From Bog-756 sp963839925 (lineage in GTDB: Bacteria > Actinomycetota > Acidimicrobiia > Acidimicrobiales > RAAP-2): a stretch of DNA of 64,000 bases. The notes under the pieces are model-generated. The model worked only from the letters and a program-made list of their open reading frames with translations, did not search any database and had not been told where the DNA came from. Both the position numbers and the translations under genes were made by a program. Shown here in pieces: positions 1 to 8,354 of this stretch (position 1 is the first letter of the stretch; each line of letters starts with the position of its first letter). The stretch lies in the NCBI GenBank assembly GCA_963839925.1, contig CAWIWV010000001.1:124001-188000 (forward strand). The letters run 5' to 3'.

Positions 1-2
1 TC

Positions 3-2408
3 ACCGTCACAAAGGTGACCGGTCTCGTCCATGAGGCTGCCCTGATCCCGTGGTCCGACGTGACGAGGATCAGTGTCACCGATGCCGTCGAATCGGTCGA
101 TGAATCGCCGCTGAAAATTCTCGAAATCGAAACCGTCGGCGGGGGTGGTTCAGGTGACCGGCCACTCCAGAGTTTTGTGGCATCGGAACCGGCTGCTGCG
201 AAGTTCTTGGCGGCTGTATCAACGCAGCGGCCGACCGTCCTCGACGCGGTATCCGCAGCAGATGAAATGCCCGAAGACGGCGCACTACCAGCGACCGATC
301 CGATCCCTGAAACCGATCCGATCCCTCGGGAGCGGGTCGGTTTCTCGGCGGTGTCGAGCTTCGCAGCCAAGGGGATCGGTTCGCTCCATGCGGTCGCGAG
401 GCGGGCGTCCCGAGTGCCGCGCCTGGCGCGTCGTGGTTCCAGCGTGCCGTCGACCTTGCCGTGGACCGGCGCAGCCCTGGCGGGGACGGTGGACCCGGCC
501 ACAGGGAATGCCGAGGGAAGCGGTGTCGACGGTGGAGGGAGCTCGGACGAACCGGCCGCGGGTGGCGGTTCCGCCCCGGGACGCAGCCGGCGGTTCGAAC
601 CGATCGCGGTGGCGGCTGCGGCGCTCCTCCTGCTGGCCGGCAGTAGCGCGACCTTCGAGCTCCAGGCCGGCGGGGCGGCCCCCCGGCATTCCTTCGCCGC
701 GAGCGAGCGGGGGAACGAGGCCCAAGCCGAAGTGGACGCCAGGAGCACCCGCCTCCCTGCAGCAACCTCCAAGCCCAAGCCGGCACCGCCGAAGCTGGCC
801 AACTCGGCGCCGCTTCATTCGCACGAGATCTTCGGGTACGCGCCGTACTGGACGTTGCCGCAGTCGTCGGGGTTCGACGTGAAGGACCTGACCACCTTGG
901 CGTACTTCAGTGTCGACGCGAACGGGAACGGGACACTCGACGAGAGCGGCTCGGGGTGGAACGGGTACGAAAGCCAGGATCTGGTCAATCTGGTCAACAG
1001 GGCACATGGAGCCGGAGACCGGGTCGTGCTGACGGTGACCGACTTCGATCAGGCCTCGCTCGATGCGATCACCTCTGATCCGAATGCGGCGGCGACGTTT
1101 TCCGCGTCGTTGATCAGTGCGATCTCGGCAAAGAATCTCGACGGAGTCAACTTCGACTTCGAAGGCGAAGGGAGTGGGGATCAGAAGGGCCTGACCCGGC
1201 TGATCACCAAGGTGTCGCACGCGTTGCATGCGGCGAATCGCCACTGGCAGGTCACCATGGCGGTCTACGCGAGTGCGGCCGGAGACCCCGGCGGTTTCTA
1301 CAACATCCGGGCTCTGGCCCCGGCGGTCGACGGGTTCTTCGTGATGGCCTACGACATGAACGACCGGAGCAGTCCGAGCGCGACCTCTCCGTTGGTAGGC
1401 GGAGGGTACAACGACACCGAGACCCTTCAGCAGTTCACCACCGCGGTTCCGCGGCAAAAGGTGATCCTCGGGGTTCCCTACTACGGCTACGACTGGCCAA
1501 CCAACGGCGGAACACTGGGGGCTCAGGCGACCGGAGGGGAGAGTCCGCTGAGCGACAGCGTCATTGCGTCGTCCGGCCATCCGACGTACTGGGACCCTGC
1601 CACCCAAACGGCTTGGACCTCCTACCAGGTGGGGACCCAGTGGCACGAGACGTTCTTCGACGACCCGACATCGCTGGCCCTGAAGGCTCGGCTCGCCAAC
1701 TCGTACCGCATCGCGGGTCTGGGAATCTGGGCGCTCGGGATGGACGGCAACAATCCGGCGATGATGGCTGCGCTCTTGGGCAACGCCCCGGCGGTCAAGG
1801 ACTTCTCGACGGGACCGACCGCCACGCCCACGAGCGCGCCACCACCGGCCGCCGCTGCAGCAGCTGCCGCTGCGGCCTCGGCAACGGCCACCTATCAGAC
1901 GACGGGGGTCTGGAAGGGTGGAAAGGTCACGCTCACGCCGCTGACCACTCCTGCCAATGCGACTTCCGCGGTGTACCTGGGAACCCTGACCGGGTTCAGC
2001 ACCACCGATCCGACGTTCACCTGCCTCCAGGGTGGGGCCCCGCTCAACGTGTGGAAGTTCAGCAATCTGCCCGGCGTGGATGTGGTGGTGGCGTCCCAGC
2101 CGGCGGACTGCGCTGCCGCGATGTGGACCTTCAGAAGCTCGGGCGCGAGCACGTCGGGAACGAAGACCGGATCTGGCCCGGGCTCGACGACCACCACGAC
2201 CGCCCCGAAGAAGAAGCCACCCACGACGACGACCACCACGACGACGGTGCCCCCGACCACCACGGTGCCGCCGACCACCACGACCGTGCCCCCGACCACA
2301 ACGACCACCACCGTGCCGCCGACGACGACGACACCGGCGCCGCCGTCAGATGGCGTGTCGTCCTCGGTTGCCACGACGACAACCGAAGTGACCTCGCCGT
2401 CCACCTAG
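3..2408 (+). CDS. GH18-family glycoside hydrolase, membrane-anchored, 5' end outside window
   Basis: The reading frame is open to the left edge, so the true start probably lies upstream; GTG at 15 is only the first visible start. The first ~60 residues resemble a short PH-like strand-rich segment. A hydrophobic stretch near residues 195-212 can act as a membrane anchor. From about residue 268 (GYAPYW) a GH18 TIM barrel follows, with the catalytic motif DGVNFDFE near residue 376. The proton-donor Glu and preceding Asp are kept, but the middle Asp of DxxDxDxE is Asn. The last ~100 residues are a Pro/Thr stalk (PPTTTT repeats), typical of cell-wall or surface display. By family it should cleave N-acetylglucosamine polymers such as peptidoglycan or chitin; the relation to YaaH/SleL-like cell-wall enzymes is inference. 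Confidence 0.8.
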   Translation, partial: TVTKVTGLVHEAALIPWSDVTRISVTDAVESVDESPLKILEIETVGGGGSGDRPLQSFVASEPAAAKFLAAVSTQRPTVLDAVSAADEMPEDGALPATDPIPETDPIPRERVGFSAVSSFAAKGIGSLHAVARRASRVPRLARRGSSVPSTLPWTGAALAGTVDPATGNAEGSGVDGGGSSDEPAAGGGSAPGRSRRFEPIAVAAAALLLLAGSSATFELQAGGAAPRHSFAASERGNEAQAEVDARSTRLPAATSKPKPAPPKLANSAPLHSHEIFGYAPYWTLPQSSGFDVKDLTTLAYFSVDANGNGTLDESGSGWNGYESQDLVNLVNRAHGAGDRVVLTVTDFDQASLDAITSDPNAAATFSASLISAISAKNLDGVNFDFEGEGSGDQKGLTRLITKVSHALHAANRHWQVTMAVYASAAGDPGGFYNIRALAPAVDGFFVMAYDMNDRSSPSATSPLVGGGYNDTETLQQFTTAVPRQKVILGVPYYGYDWPTNGGTLGAQATGGESPLSDSVIASSGHPTYWDPATQTAWTSYQVGTQWHETFFDDPTSLALKARLANSYRIAGLGIWALGMDGNNPAMMAALLGNAPAVKDFSTGPTATPTSAPPPAAAAAAAAAASATATYQTTGVWKGGKVTLTPLTTPANATSAVYLGTLTGFSTTDPTFTCLQGGAPLNVWKFSNLPGVDVVVASQPADCAAAMWTFRSSGASTSGTKTGSGPGSTTTTTAPKKKPPTTTTTTTTVPPTTTVPPTTTTVPPTTTTTTVPPTTTTPAPPSDGVSSSVATTTTEVTSPST

Positions 2409-2440
2409 GGGGACGGCCGGGGCTAATCTCGTCGTGGCCC

Positions 2441-2513
2441 GGGGGTGTAGCTCAGCTGGTAGAGCGCTACGTTCGCAATGTAGAGGCCGACGGTTCGAGT
2501 CCGTTCACCTCCA
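2441..2513 (+). tRNA. tRNA-Ala (anticodon CGC)
   Basis: A complete cloverleaf can be drawn. The acceptor stem pairs 2441-2447 with 2506-2512 (one G-U), the D-arm contains AGCTCAGCTGGTAGAGC, the anticodon stem is CTACG/TGTAG with loop TTCGCAA (CGC at 2474-2476), and the T-arm is GACGG-TTCGAGT-CCGTT. The discriminator is A2513. The following CCC means the CCA tail is not encoded exactly. It would read the Ala codon GCG. Its 3' end is part of a direct repeat seen again at 13025. Confidence 0.93.
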
Positions 2514-2541
2514 CCCAGGCAGTTCGTGTTCCGTTCGCCAA
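2509..2541 (+). repeat. Direct repeat copy 1 at tRNA-Ala 3' end (possible attL)
   Basis: It begins with the last bases of the tRNA acceptor arm (CTCCA) and continues CCCAGGCAGTTCG then TGTTCCGTTCGCCAA. The copy at 13025-13056 matches it at 30 of 33 aligned positions in the same orientation (two substitutions and one 1-bp gap). A repeat that includes a tRNA 3' end is the usual footprint of integrase-mediated insertion. No integrase is visible, so the attachment-site reading is inference. Confidence 0.55.
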
Positions 2542-2591
2542 GGTGCTCCAGCGCTGCGACTCTTAACCCAACCCGCGACTGTCAATCGCGT

Positions 2592-3107
2592 TTAGCCGAC
2601 CGTCCCGTCGTTCCCAGCTCGGATCCAAGGCCGGAACAGGAGAAGGCCGAGGATCCAGATGAGCAGCACGGTGGCGACATACAGCCCGAGGTAGCCGAAC
2701 AGCGGCAGATGGATCTCGGTCTTGAACATCGCGACCAGCAGGCTCGCGTACCAGGACACCGTGCTGATGGCTCCGAGGAGGAGCAGCCGGCGGTCGAGGT
2801 GCCAATCGGACCTCCCGCGGTGGAGAATCCACCCGTTGCCGATGAGGACGGCAACGATGACCATTTTCGCGATGAATCCGCTCAGGTGAAGGTACATCGA
2901 TGGGTGCAAGAGGAACAGAGCAACTCCGCTGACGGTGAGGATGGCCAGGCCGGCCCAGATGCAGATACCAACGAATCGCATTAGGTCGGGTGGCACCGCT
3001 TTTCCGCGCCTGAGTGCCGAAACCACACTGATGTCGCCAATCGTCGCTCCGCCGAGTCCCAGACCCAGCCCGATGAGGTGGACCGTCAACAAGCCCGTGG
3101 ACAGCAT
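2592..3107 (-). CDS. Uncharacterised integral membrane protein, about 5 TM helices
   Basis: 171 residues, almost all hydrophobic helices: roughly 5-25, 43-68, 75-95, 106-126 and 138-158. Short charged loops (ALRRGK, HRGRSDWHLDRR) suggest the positive-inside face. There are no catalytic motifs and no signal peptide beyond the first helix. It resembles small DUF membrane proteins of unknown role; I do not recognise a specific family. It is the first gene downstream of the tRNA, convergent with it, and the last ~80 bp before the tRNA hold nothing I can identify. The function is unknown. Confidence 0.65.
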   Translation of the reverse strand: MLSTGLLTVHLIGLGLGLGGATIGDISVVSALRRGKAVPPDLMRFVGICIWAGLAILTVSGVALFLLHPSMYLHLSGFIAKMVIVAVLIGNGWILHRGRSDWHLDRRLLLLGAISTVSWYASLLVAMFKTEIHLPLFGYLGLYVATVLLIWILGLLLFRPWIRAGNDGTVG

Positions 3108-3245
3108 CAGCTCATCCTCTGCCCGTGCTCGCCGACGGTGTCGGGTGTGTCACGTCAGAGAAGACCGCGAGACCTGAGGTCGAGCACGATCGCCCCGGGT
3201 ACACCTCTCAACCGTTGGCCACGACGAGTCGTCCGGTTCCCGGGT

Positions 3246-5858
3246 TCAGTAATCTCGACCTTGGCGACGATCAGTGGTGCTGCCTCGAGTGAAAGAGCGC
3301 GAGCTGCGGTGGAACCAGGGGACGGAGAAGCCGGCCGGCCCCTGGTCGGTGGGTTCGGTGGGGCTTGCCTCCGAACCCGACGCCTGGCTCGCCGGCGTCG
3401 GGCACGTATCGTTCCCACAGACCTGTGGCGGGGGCGGCGGCGAGGGGCAACCGGTCGTGGTACAGGTCACGAAGACGCGAGCCCTCGAGGTGTCGGCGAA
3501 CCGGCTGTTCTGTTGGCCCCGTGAGGACACCGATGCCGTGTCGACGGTCGAACCGGGTCGAGTCGGGTAGTCGTCGACGACCAGTGTGAGGTCGGTCTGG
3601 GCATAGGCCGTGATCCCGCCGAGGTCACAGCTCACGGTGCCACCCGTGGCGGTCTGCGTCGCCGTCCCTTGGTTGAGCGCGCTGTAGGTGCAGTTGTCGC
3701 TGGCCGGGACGGTGTCGACGAAAACGGCTCCAGGCGGCAGGGTGTCGACGACTCTGACGTCGGGGGCGGTGGCACCGCCGTGGTTGGTGACCTCGAAGTT
3801 GTAAGTGATCGGGCCACCGGCTGTTGCCTGCCACTGCTGGGTGGTGTTGTCGATGCTGATGTTCAGCGGCGCGGGATCGTCCTCGAACTTTCCGATGGCG
3901 TCAGCACCGTTCCCACCGGCGAACCACTGGTTCCCGTCGGGTCCGGTTGTGATTCCTCCGTCGGTGCCGCCCGGGATGATCCCGGTGGTGAAGTCGGTCT
4001 CGACTCCGCTCAGGGTGAGCTTGCCGATGGCGCTGGCGTCGATGCCGCCCCCGCTGATGTCACCGGTGAACCACATGTTGCCCCCCGCACCTGCGTCGAT
4101 GGAGTCGGGGTGGTCGAAGTTGACCGGGAACGTGGTGACCTGACCGGTCGTCGTCACCCGCCAGATGACGTGTTCGCCGTAGCCGGTGACCCACAGGTTC
4201 CCATCGGGACCGTTGGTGATGGCGTCGGTGCCGGTGTCGTCGGGGGTTGGCTCGGCGCCCAGGGAGAATTTGGAGATGCCTCCGGTCTGGGGATCGAGCC
4301 GCCACAAGAGATTGGTGTTGAATTCGGTGAACCACAGATCACCGTCCGAACCCGTCGTGATGTCCTGGAAGTAGCCGGCGTTGGCTGCAGGGTCGGTGAC
4401 CGGGAACTGGGTGACCACTCCCTGAGGGGTGATGCGTCCGATCTCGTTGGGACCCGACTCGGTGAACCAGATGTTCCCGTCCGGACCTTCTGTGATCCCG
4501 GGCATGTAGCCGGCGTTCGCCACCGGAAATTCTGTGACCACCCCCTGAGGGGTGATGCGGCCGATCTTGTCGGCCTGGGCCTCGGTGAACCAGACGTTGC
4601 CATCGGAACCGGCGGTGAGACTCAGCACCCCGGCGTTGGGAGTCGGGACGGGGAACTCGGTGATGACGCCCTGCGGGGTGATCCGTCCGATGCGGTTGCC
4701 GTTGTTCTCGGCGAACCAGAGGTTGCCGTCCGGTCCAGTCGTTATCCCGTACGGCAAAGCAGGACCGGGCACCTTGTACTCGGTGATCGCGCCGGATGGG
4801 GTGACTTTGCCCACTCCGCCGAAGAATTCGGTGAACCAGACATTTCCGTCGGGGCCCAGTGCGATCCCATAGGGAAACACGCCCGCGGTGGGAACAGAGT
4901 ATTCGGTCACGACGCCGCTCGTTGTGATCTTGGCGACCTTGTTGGACGCAGCTTCGGTGAACCACAGGTTCGCGTCGGCACCGGTCACGATCCCTTCGGG
5001 TAACGAGTTTGCACCTGAAGGGACCGAGTACAACGTGATTGTGCCCGAGGTCGTGATCTTGCCGATCTGTCCCGACGCGTACTCGGTGAACCACAGCTTC
5101 CCGTCAGGCCCGACGGCGATGCCTTCGGGCTGTGCGTTGGCGGCGAGAGGAAAGTCGGTGAATGCGTGAGTGGTCGTGTTGAAGCGGACGATGGCATTCG
5201 TGCCCGCATCGGTGAACCACAGGTTGTGGTCCGGTCCTGTGATGATCTGGTCCGGAGAGGATGCACTTCCGGAGGGGTCTGGGTACTCGGTGATTGCTCC
5301 CGTGGCGGGGTTGATCTGCCCAATAGCGCTGTCGGCATCTGCGAACCACAGATCACCGTCCGGCCCACTCGTGATCCCCTGTGGAGAGGACGGGTACGCG
5401 GCAAGGTTGTACACCTTGACGTTCCCTGTCACCGGGTTGATCCGGCCGATCGACCCAGGTTTGTCGTGGTGGTACTCGGTGAACCAGAGATTGCCGTCGG
5501 GCCCGGTCGTGATGAAGTTCGGCGAGTTGTCCAATCCGAGGGAGTAGCTGGTGAGCGCCCCGGAGGGGGTGATCCTTCCTACAGCACCCACCCCGTCGGG
5601 TTCGGATTCGGTGAACCACAGACTTCCGTCGGGACCCTTGGTGATCCCTTGGGGGTCCGATCCGGTCGAAGCCGGGGTGATGCCCTTGGTGAACTCGGTC
5701 ACGGTGCCGGTCGTCGCCTGCGCCGACTTGGAGCCGAGCAGAAGGACTGCAGGAACAGAGGTCGCGAGGAGAAGTGCCAGGACACCCACCCTTGCTCCAA
5801 GCATGGACCGTCGGTGTCTCACGTTCGATTGCATTGTGGATTGCCTTGTCGATCGCAT
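3246..5858 (-). CDS. Secreted virginiamycin-B-lyase-like double beta-propeller with DUF11 domain
   Basis: I place the start at the ATG at 5858, which has a strong AAGGAGG Shine-Dalgarno; longer reading frames run through the operator palindromes. A twin-Arg-like signal region (RHRRSMLGARV...LLLATSVPA) precedes 14 repeats of about 42 residues with the core GPDGNLWFTE...IGRITP. This is the Vgb/NHL blade signature, and 14 blades equals two seven-bladed propellers. A DUF11-type domain follows (NFEVTNHGGATAPDVRVVDTLP), then a short Pro-rich tail with no LPXTG. Known Vgb lyases are single seven-blade cytosolic enzymes, so lyase activity should not be assumed; an extracellular binding role is likelier. 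It is divergent from a BlaI-type regulator. Confidence 0.8.
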   Translation of the reverse strand: MRSTRQSTMQSNVRHRRSMLGARVGVLALLLATSVPAVLLLGSKSAQATTGTVTEFTKGITPASTGSDPQGITKGPDGSLWFTESEPDGVGAVGRITPSGALTSYSLGLDNSPNFITTGPDGNLWFTEYHHDKPGSIGRINPVTGNVKVYNLAAYPSSPQGITSGPDGDLWFADADSAIGQINPATGAITEYPDPSGSASSPDQIITGPDHNLWFTDAGTNAIVRFNTTTHAFTDFPLAANAQPEGIAVGPDGKLWFTEYASGQIGKITTSGTITLYSVPSGANSLPEGIVTGADANLWFTEAASNKVAKITTSGVVTEYSVPTAGVFPYGIALGPDGNVWFTEFFGGVGKVTPSGAITEYKVPGPALPYGITTGPDGNLWFAENNGNRIGRITPQGVITEFPVPTPNAGVLSLTAGSDGNVWFTEAQADKIGRITPQGVVTEFPVANAGYMPGITEGPDGNIWFTESGPNEIGRITPQGVVTQFPVTDPAANAGYFQDITTGSDGDLWFTEFNTNLLWRLDPQTGGISKFSLGAEPTPDDTGTDAITNGPDGNLWVTGYGEHVIWRVTTTGQVTTFPVNFDHPDSIDAGAGGNMWFTGDISGGGIDASAIGKLTLSGVETDFTTGIIPGGTDGGITTGPDGNQWFAGGNGADAIGKFEDDPAPLNISIDNTTQQWQATAGGPITYNFEVTNHGGATAPDVRVVDTLPPGAVFVDTVPASDNCTYSALNQGTATQTATGGTVSCDLGGITAYAQTDLTLVVDDYPTRPGSTVDTASVSSRGQQNSRFADTSRARVFVTCTTTGCPSPPPPPQVCGNDTCPTPASQASGSEASPTEPTDQGPAGFSVPWFHRSSRSFTRGSTTDRRQGRDY

Positions 5859-5910
5859 TGTCGATCGCCTCCTTGCGGCTTTCTCGGGCTCGCTCTGCTG
5901 AAAACGTTCT

Positions 5911-5944
5911 CTATGTCGCATAGGAGAATTACTACGTAGCGTAG
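5911..5944. promoter_or_regulatory. Paired palindromic operators between propeller gene and BlaI-type regulator
   Basis: Two inverted repeats of the same 5-3-5 design lie upstream of both divergent genes: CTATG-TCG-CATAG (5911-5923) and CTACG-TAG-CGTAG (5932-5944). Their centres are 21 bp apart, two helical turns, so both would face the same side of the DNA. The CTAC/GTAG half-sites resemble the site at 6588-6606 and known BlaI/MecI-type boxes. Binding by the regulator at 6042 is inference. Confidence 0.6.
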
Positions 5945-6041
5945 AAGAGTGCAAAACCGAAGACTCAGGATCCGGTGCGGAGACTGACGTCGTGTTGGAG
6001 GTCGGGGTCTCTGAAGCGCGAGAACACTAAAGTGTCCGAGG

Positions 6042-6473
6042 ATGTCAAAGGCCACCAAGCCGTGCTCGAATCCGTTGTGTCACTGTTCGCCGTGTCGTTG
6101 CGGCGATGACTGCCGGTGTGGGAGCGCCCGCCTTGGTGACCTCGAACAGCAGGTCATGGATGTGCTGTGGGATGAGAGCGCCGGCGAGATGAATGCTCGT
6201 GAGGTGACCGACCTTCTCGCAGGGTATGCACTCACGACGATCTCAACTGTCCTCGACCGGCTGTCTCACAAAGGGCTCGTATGTCGGCGCAACCGTGGCC
6301 ACTCCGTGTGGTTTTCACCGGTCCAGACGAGAGCCGAGCACACGGTCCTGCTCATGCGTGAGGTGCTCGCCACCACCAACGCCCCTGAGGACGCGCTCTT
6401 CGAGTTCGTTCGTCAAGCAAGTCGAGACGAGATGAAGATCCTGCGGCAGGCCATCAACGACAGCCGCCGCTGA
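6042..6473 (+). CDS. BlaI/MecI/CopY-family repressor with seven-cysteine N-terminus
   Basis: 143 residues. Residues 8-27 carry the pattern C-x4-C-x-C-x2-C-x-C-x3-C-x-C-G, a compact metal-cluster-like segment. A Penicillinase_R winged helix follows (LEQQVMDVLWDE... EVTDLL... LTTISTVLDRLSHKGLV), then a C-terminal dimerisation helix (FEFVRQASRDEMKIL). Family members bind palindromic operators as dimers and are released either by proteolysis (BlaI) or by metal (CopY). No BlaR-like protease is present here, so direct metal sensing through the Cys segment is the more likely trigger (inference). The gene is divergent from the propeller gene and has operators at 5911-5944. Confidence 0.85.
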   Translation: MSKATKPCSNPLCHCSPCRCGDDCRCGSARLGDLEQQVMDVLWDESAGEMNAREVTDLLAGYALTTISTVLDRLSHKGLVCRRNRGHSVWFSPVQTRAEHTVLLMREVLATTNAPEDALFEFVRQASRDEMKILRQAINDSRR

Positions 6474-6587
6474 TCGTCTACAAAACACACCAAAGCGTTC
6501 TGCTGCAACTCACGCGCACCGCACTCGAGCAGAAGAGCTCGGTGCATTCCGAGCTTGCCCATCCCCTGGAGGTATGCCAAGATCCAT

Positions 6588-6606
6588 CTACTACCTCATG
6601 TAGTAG
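6588..6606. promoter_or_regulatory. BlaI-type operator upstream of the membrane-protein operon
   Basis: A perfect inverted repeat, CTACTAC-ctcat-GTAGTAG (7-5-7), lies 47 bp before the ATG at 6653 and its AGGAGGA Shine-Dalgarno. It matches the TACTAC/GTAGTA half-sites known for BlaI/MecI repressors. The operon it precedes ends with a second BlaI-type gene, which points to autoregulation. Confidence 0.7.
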
Positions 6607-6652
6607 GTCTGCACTCGGTCGAGCTGGTTTGTAGGGGCAGGAGGAGAACATC

Positions 6653-7660
6653 ATGTCCACCGGACTCATGACGGGAGGTGAAGTCGCCCCCGCCGACGTC
6701 GACGCAGGTTCGGTGAGGGCGGTCCGAGGCACTCGCGATTCGCAACGAACGTTCCAGCTTCTCCTCGCGACGGTCTGGCTGTTGGACGCGGTTCTTCAGA
6801 TCCAACCCTTCATGTTCACCAAGGGTGCGAACGGGTTCAGCGGGATGTTGAATGGCGTCGCGCCAGGGAATCCGAGTGTCGTGGCCCACACCATCACTTG
6901 GAACGCCTCGATCGTGTACCACCAACCGATCCTTACGAACACGCTCTTTGCCCTGATTCAGTTCCTGATCGGGTTCGGAATCGCCTTCAAGCGAACCCTC
7001 CGGCCGGCTCTCGGCCTTTCGATCGTGTGGTCAGTGGGGGTTTGGTGGTTCGGAGAAGGGGCAGGCGGACTATTCACGGGTGCGGCGACTCCCTTTGGCG
7101 GTGGACCCGGAGGCGTCCTCTTCTATGCCGTGCTGGCCGTTCTCCTCTGGCCTTCGGAGGGATCGAATCGTCCCTTTGTGGCAGCGCGGACGGTCGGGGT
7201 TGGAGCATCGAAGGCGATCTGGGCGGTGACGTGGGGAGTCCTCGCCATCCTGTCGGTCGTCGGGCAAGGCCGGCAGTCGCAAGCCCTCCACGATCTGGTA
7301 GCCGGGCTGGACAGCGGTCAACCGGGGTGGCTCAGCCACATCGACAAGGTCGCGGAGTCGTTTCTCCTCCACCATGGGGGGACGGCCGCCGTGCTGCTGG
7401 CGGTGATGTGCGTTCTTTCGGCGGTGAGTGTCTATCTCTCCCCGTCGTTCACCCAGTTCATGATCGTCACGATCATCGTGGTGTTTGCCATCATCTGGGT
7501 GGCGGTCCAGAACTTCGGTGGCATCCTGGCCGGAGGCGCCACTGATCCCAACTCAGGTCCGGTGGTGATACTCCTGGCCTTGATCTATTGGCCAGTTTCA
7601 GTAGGCGGTGGTCGGGCCGAAGAGGCCAAGGTGTCGGCGGTCAACGGGAAGGAGGGCTGA
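6653..7660 (+). CDS. Polytopic membrane protein, about 8 TM helices, unknown function
   Basis: 335 residues with a strong AGGAGGA ribosome site. A ~30-residue cytosolic N-terminus leads to about eight hydrophobic helices, with conserved-looking aromatic/Gly loops (QIQPFMFTKGANGFSGML, WWFGEGAGGLF). No nucleotide-binding or catalytic motif is seen and I do not recognise the family. It is the first gene of a three-gene operon (membrane protein, DUF5134-like protein, BlaI-type regulator) under the 6588 operator. The company of Cys-rich regulators and a metallothionein suggests a role in metal stress or transport, which is inference from neighbours only. Confidence 0.75.
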   Translation: MSTGLMTGGEVAPADVDAGSVRAVRGTRDSQRTFQLLLATVWLLDAVLQIQPFMFTKGANGFSGMLNGVAPGNPSVVAHTITWNASIVYHQPILTNTLFALIQFLIGFGIAFKRTLRPALGLSIVWSVGVWWFGEGAGGLFTGAATPFGGGPGGVLFYAVLAVLLWPSEGSNRPFVAARTVGVGASKAIWAVTWGVLAILSVVGQGRQSQALHDLVAGLDSGQPGWLSHIDKVAESFLLHHGGTAAVLLAVMCVLSAVSVYLSPSFTQFMIVTIIVVFAIIWVAVQNFGGILAGGATDPNSGPVVILLALIYWPVSVGGGRAEEAKVSAVNGKEG

Positions 7661-7664
7661 ATCC

Positions 7665-8354
7665 ATGGGCACTCCGTCCTGGTTGTACTACCTCTTCGCA
7701 GTGGCCATGCTTGCGGTCGCGGCCTATGGCGCCTGCTTGCTGACGGTTTCGTTAAGGTTGAACGATCCAGTCGGTCGTGACATCGACATCGCGCATCTCT
7801 TCATGGGAGTGGCGATGGCCGGAATGTTCGTGGCTCACTGGGCGTTTTGGCCCAGTGGGTTTTGGGAGCTGGTCTTCTTCCTCCTCATGATCTGGTTCAT
7901 CTTCCGGAGCGTCCAGTCCATCCAGCGATGGGGTCTCCATGTTCCCCATGAAGCAATCCACTCGGCCATGAGCTTTGCCATGCTCATGATGTACTGGTTC
8001 CCGATGAGCTCGTCACCCACCGCGATGTCGATGTCGATGTCGATGAGCTCGTCGTCTCACGGGGTCCTTGACCCTGGCATCGGCCTCCTTCTCGCCTTCC
8101 TCTTCTTCGGATCCGCCATCTTCACCTTGGCGTCACCGATCAAAGGGGTCTCGCACCACGGATCCCATCTCCGTGCCCGAACGCGAACCCTTGCCGCCGT
8201 CGGGGTAGGGGGGGAGACCGCTGACGATGAGGCCGAAGTCTTCCGGCACGCCACCTCTGGGCCGCTTGCGGCGATCACCTCCCCAAGACTGGAGGATCTG
8301 AGCCACGTCGTCATGTGTGTAGGAATGGGCTTCATGCTCATTCTGATGCTCTGA
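7665..8354 (+). CDS. DUF5134-like Met/His-rich membrane protein
   Basis: The start is the ATG at 7665, four bases after the previous stop and preceded by GGAAGGAGGG. 229 residues with about six TM helices. Unusual are the many Met and His residues in or near membrane spans: HLFMGVAMAGMFVAHW, HVPHEAIHSAMSFAMLMMYW, and a loop with AMSMSMSMSSSSH. Such Met/His clusters are typical of copper-handling membrane proteins. The layout resembles actinobacterial DUF5134 proteins, whose function is unknown. It overlaps the next gene by ATGA. A copper role is inference. Confidence 0.7.
   Translation: MGTPSWLYYLFAVAMLAVAAYGACLLTVSLRLNDPVGRDIDIAHLFMGVAMAGMFVAHWAFWPSGFWELVFFLLMIWFIFRSVQSIQRWGLHVPHEAIHSAMSFAMLMMYWFPMSSSPTAMSMSMSMSSSSHGVLDPGIGLLLAFLFFGSAIFTLASPIKGVSHHGSHLRARTRTLAAVGVGGETADDEAEVFRHATSGPLAAITSPRLEDLSHVVMCVGMGFMLILML

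Noticed and set aside
285..1646. 453-codon minus-strand frame over the GH18 gene
   Set aside because: Antisense of a well-supported enzyme; no recognisable domain.
2190..2345. Microsatellite-like ACC/ACG repeats
   Set aside because: They encode the Pro/Thr stalk of the GH18 protein in one frame.
3669..5003. Long plus-strand frame (444 codons) over the propeller gene
   Set aside because: Antisense shadow of repetitive GC-rich coding DNA; its regular repeats mirror the blades and it lacks any domain or ribosome site.
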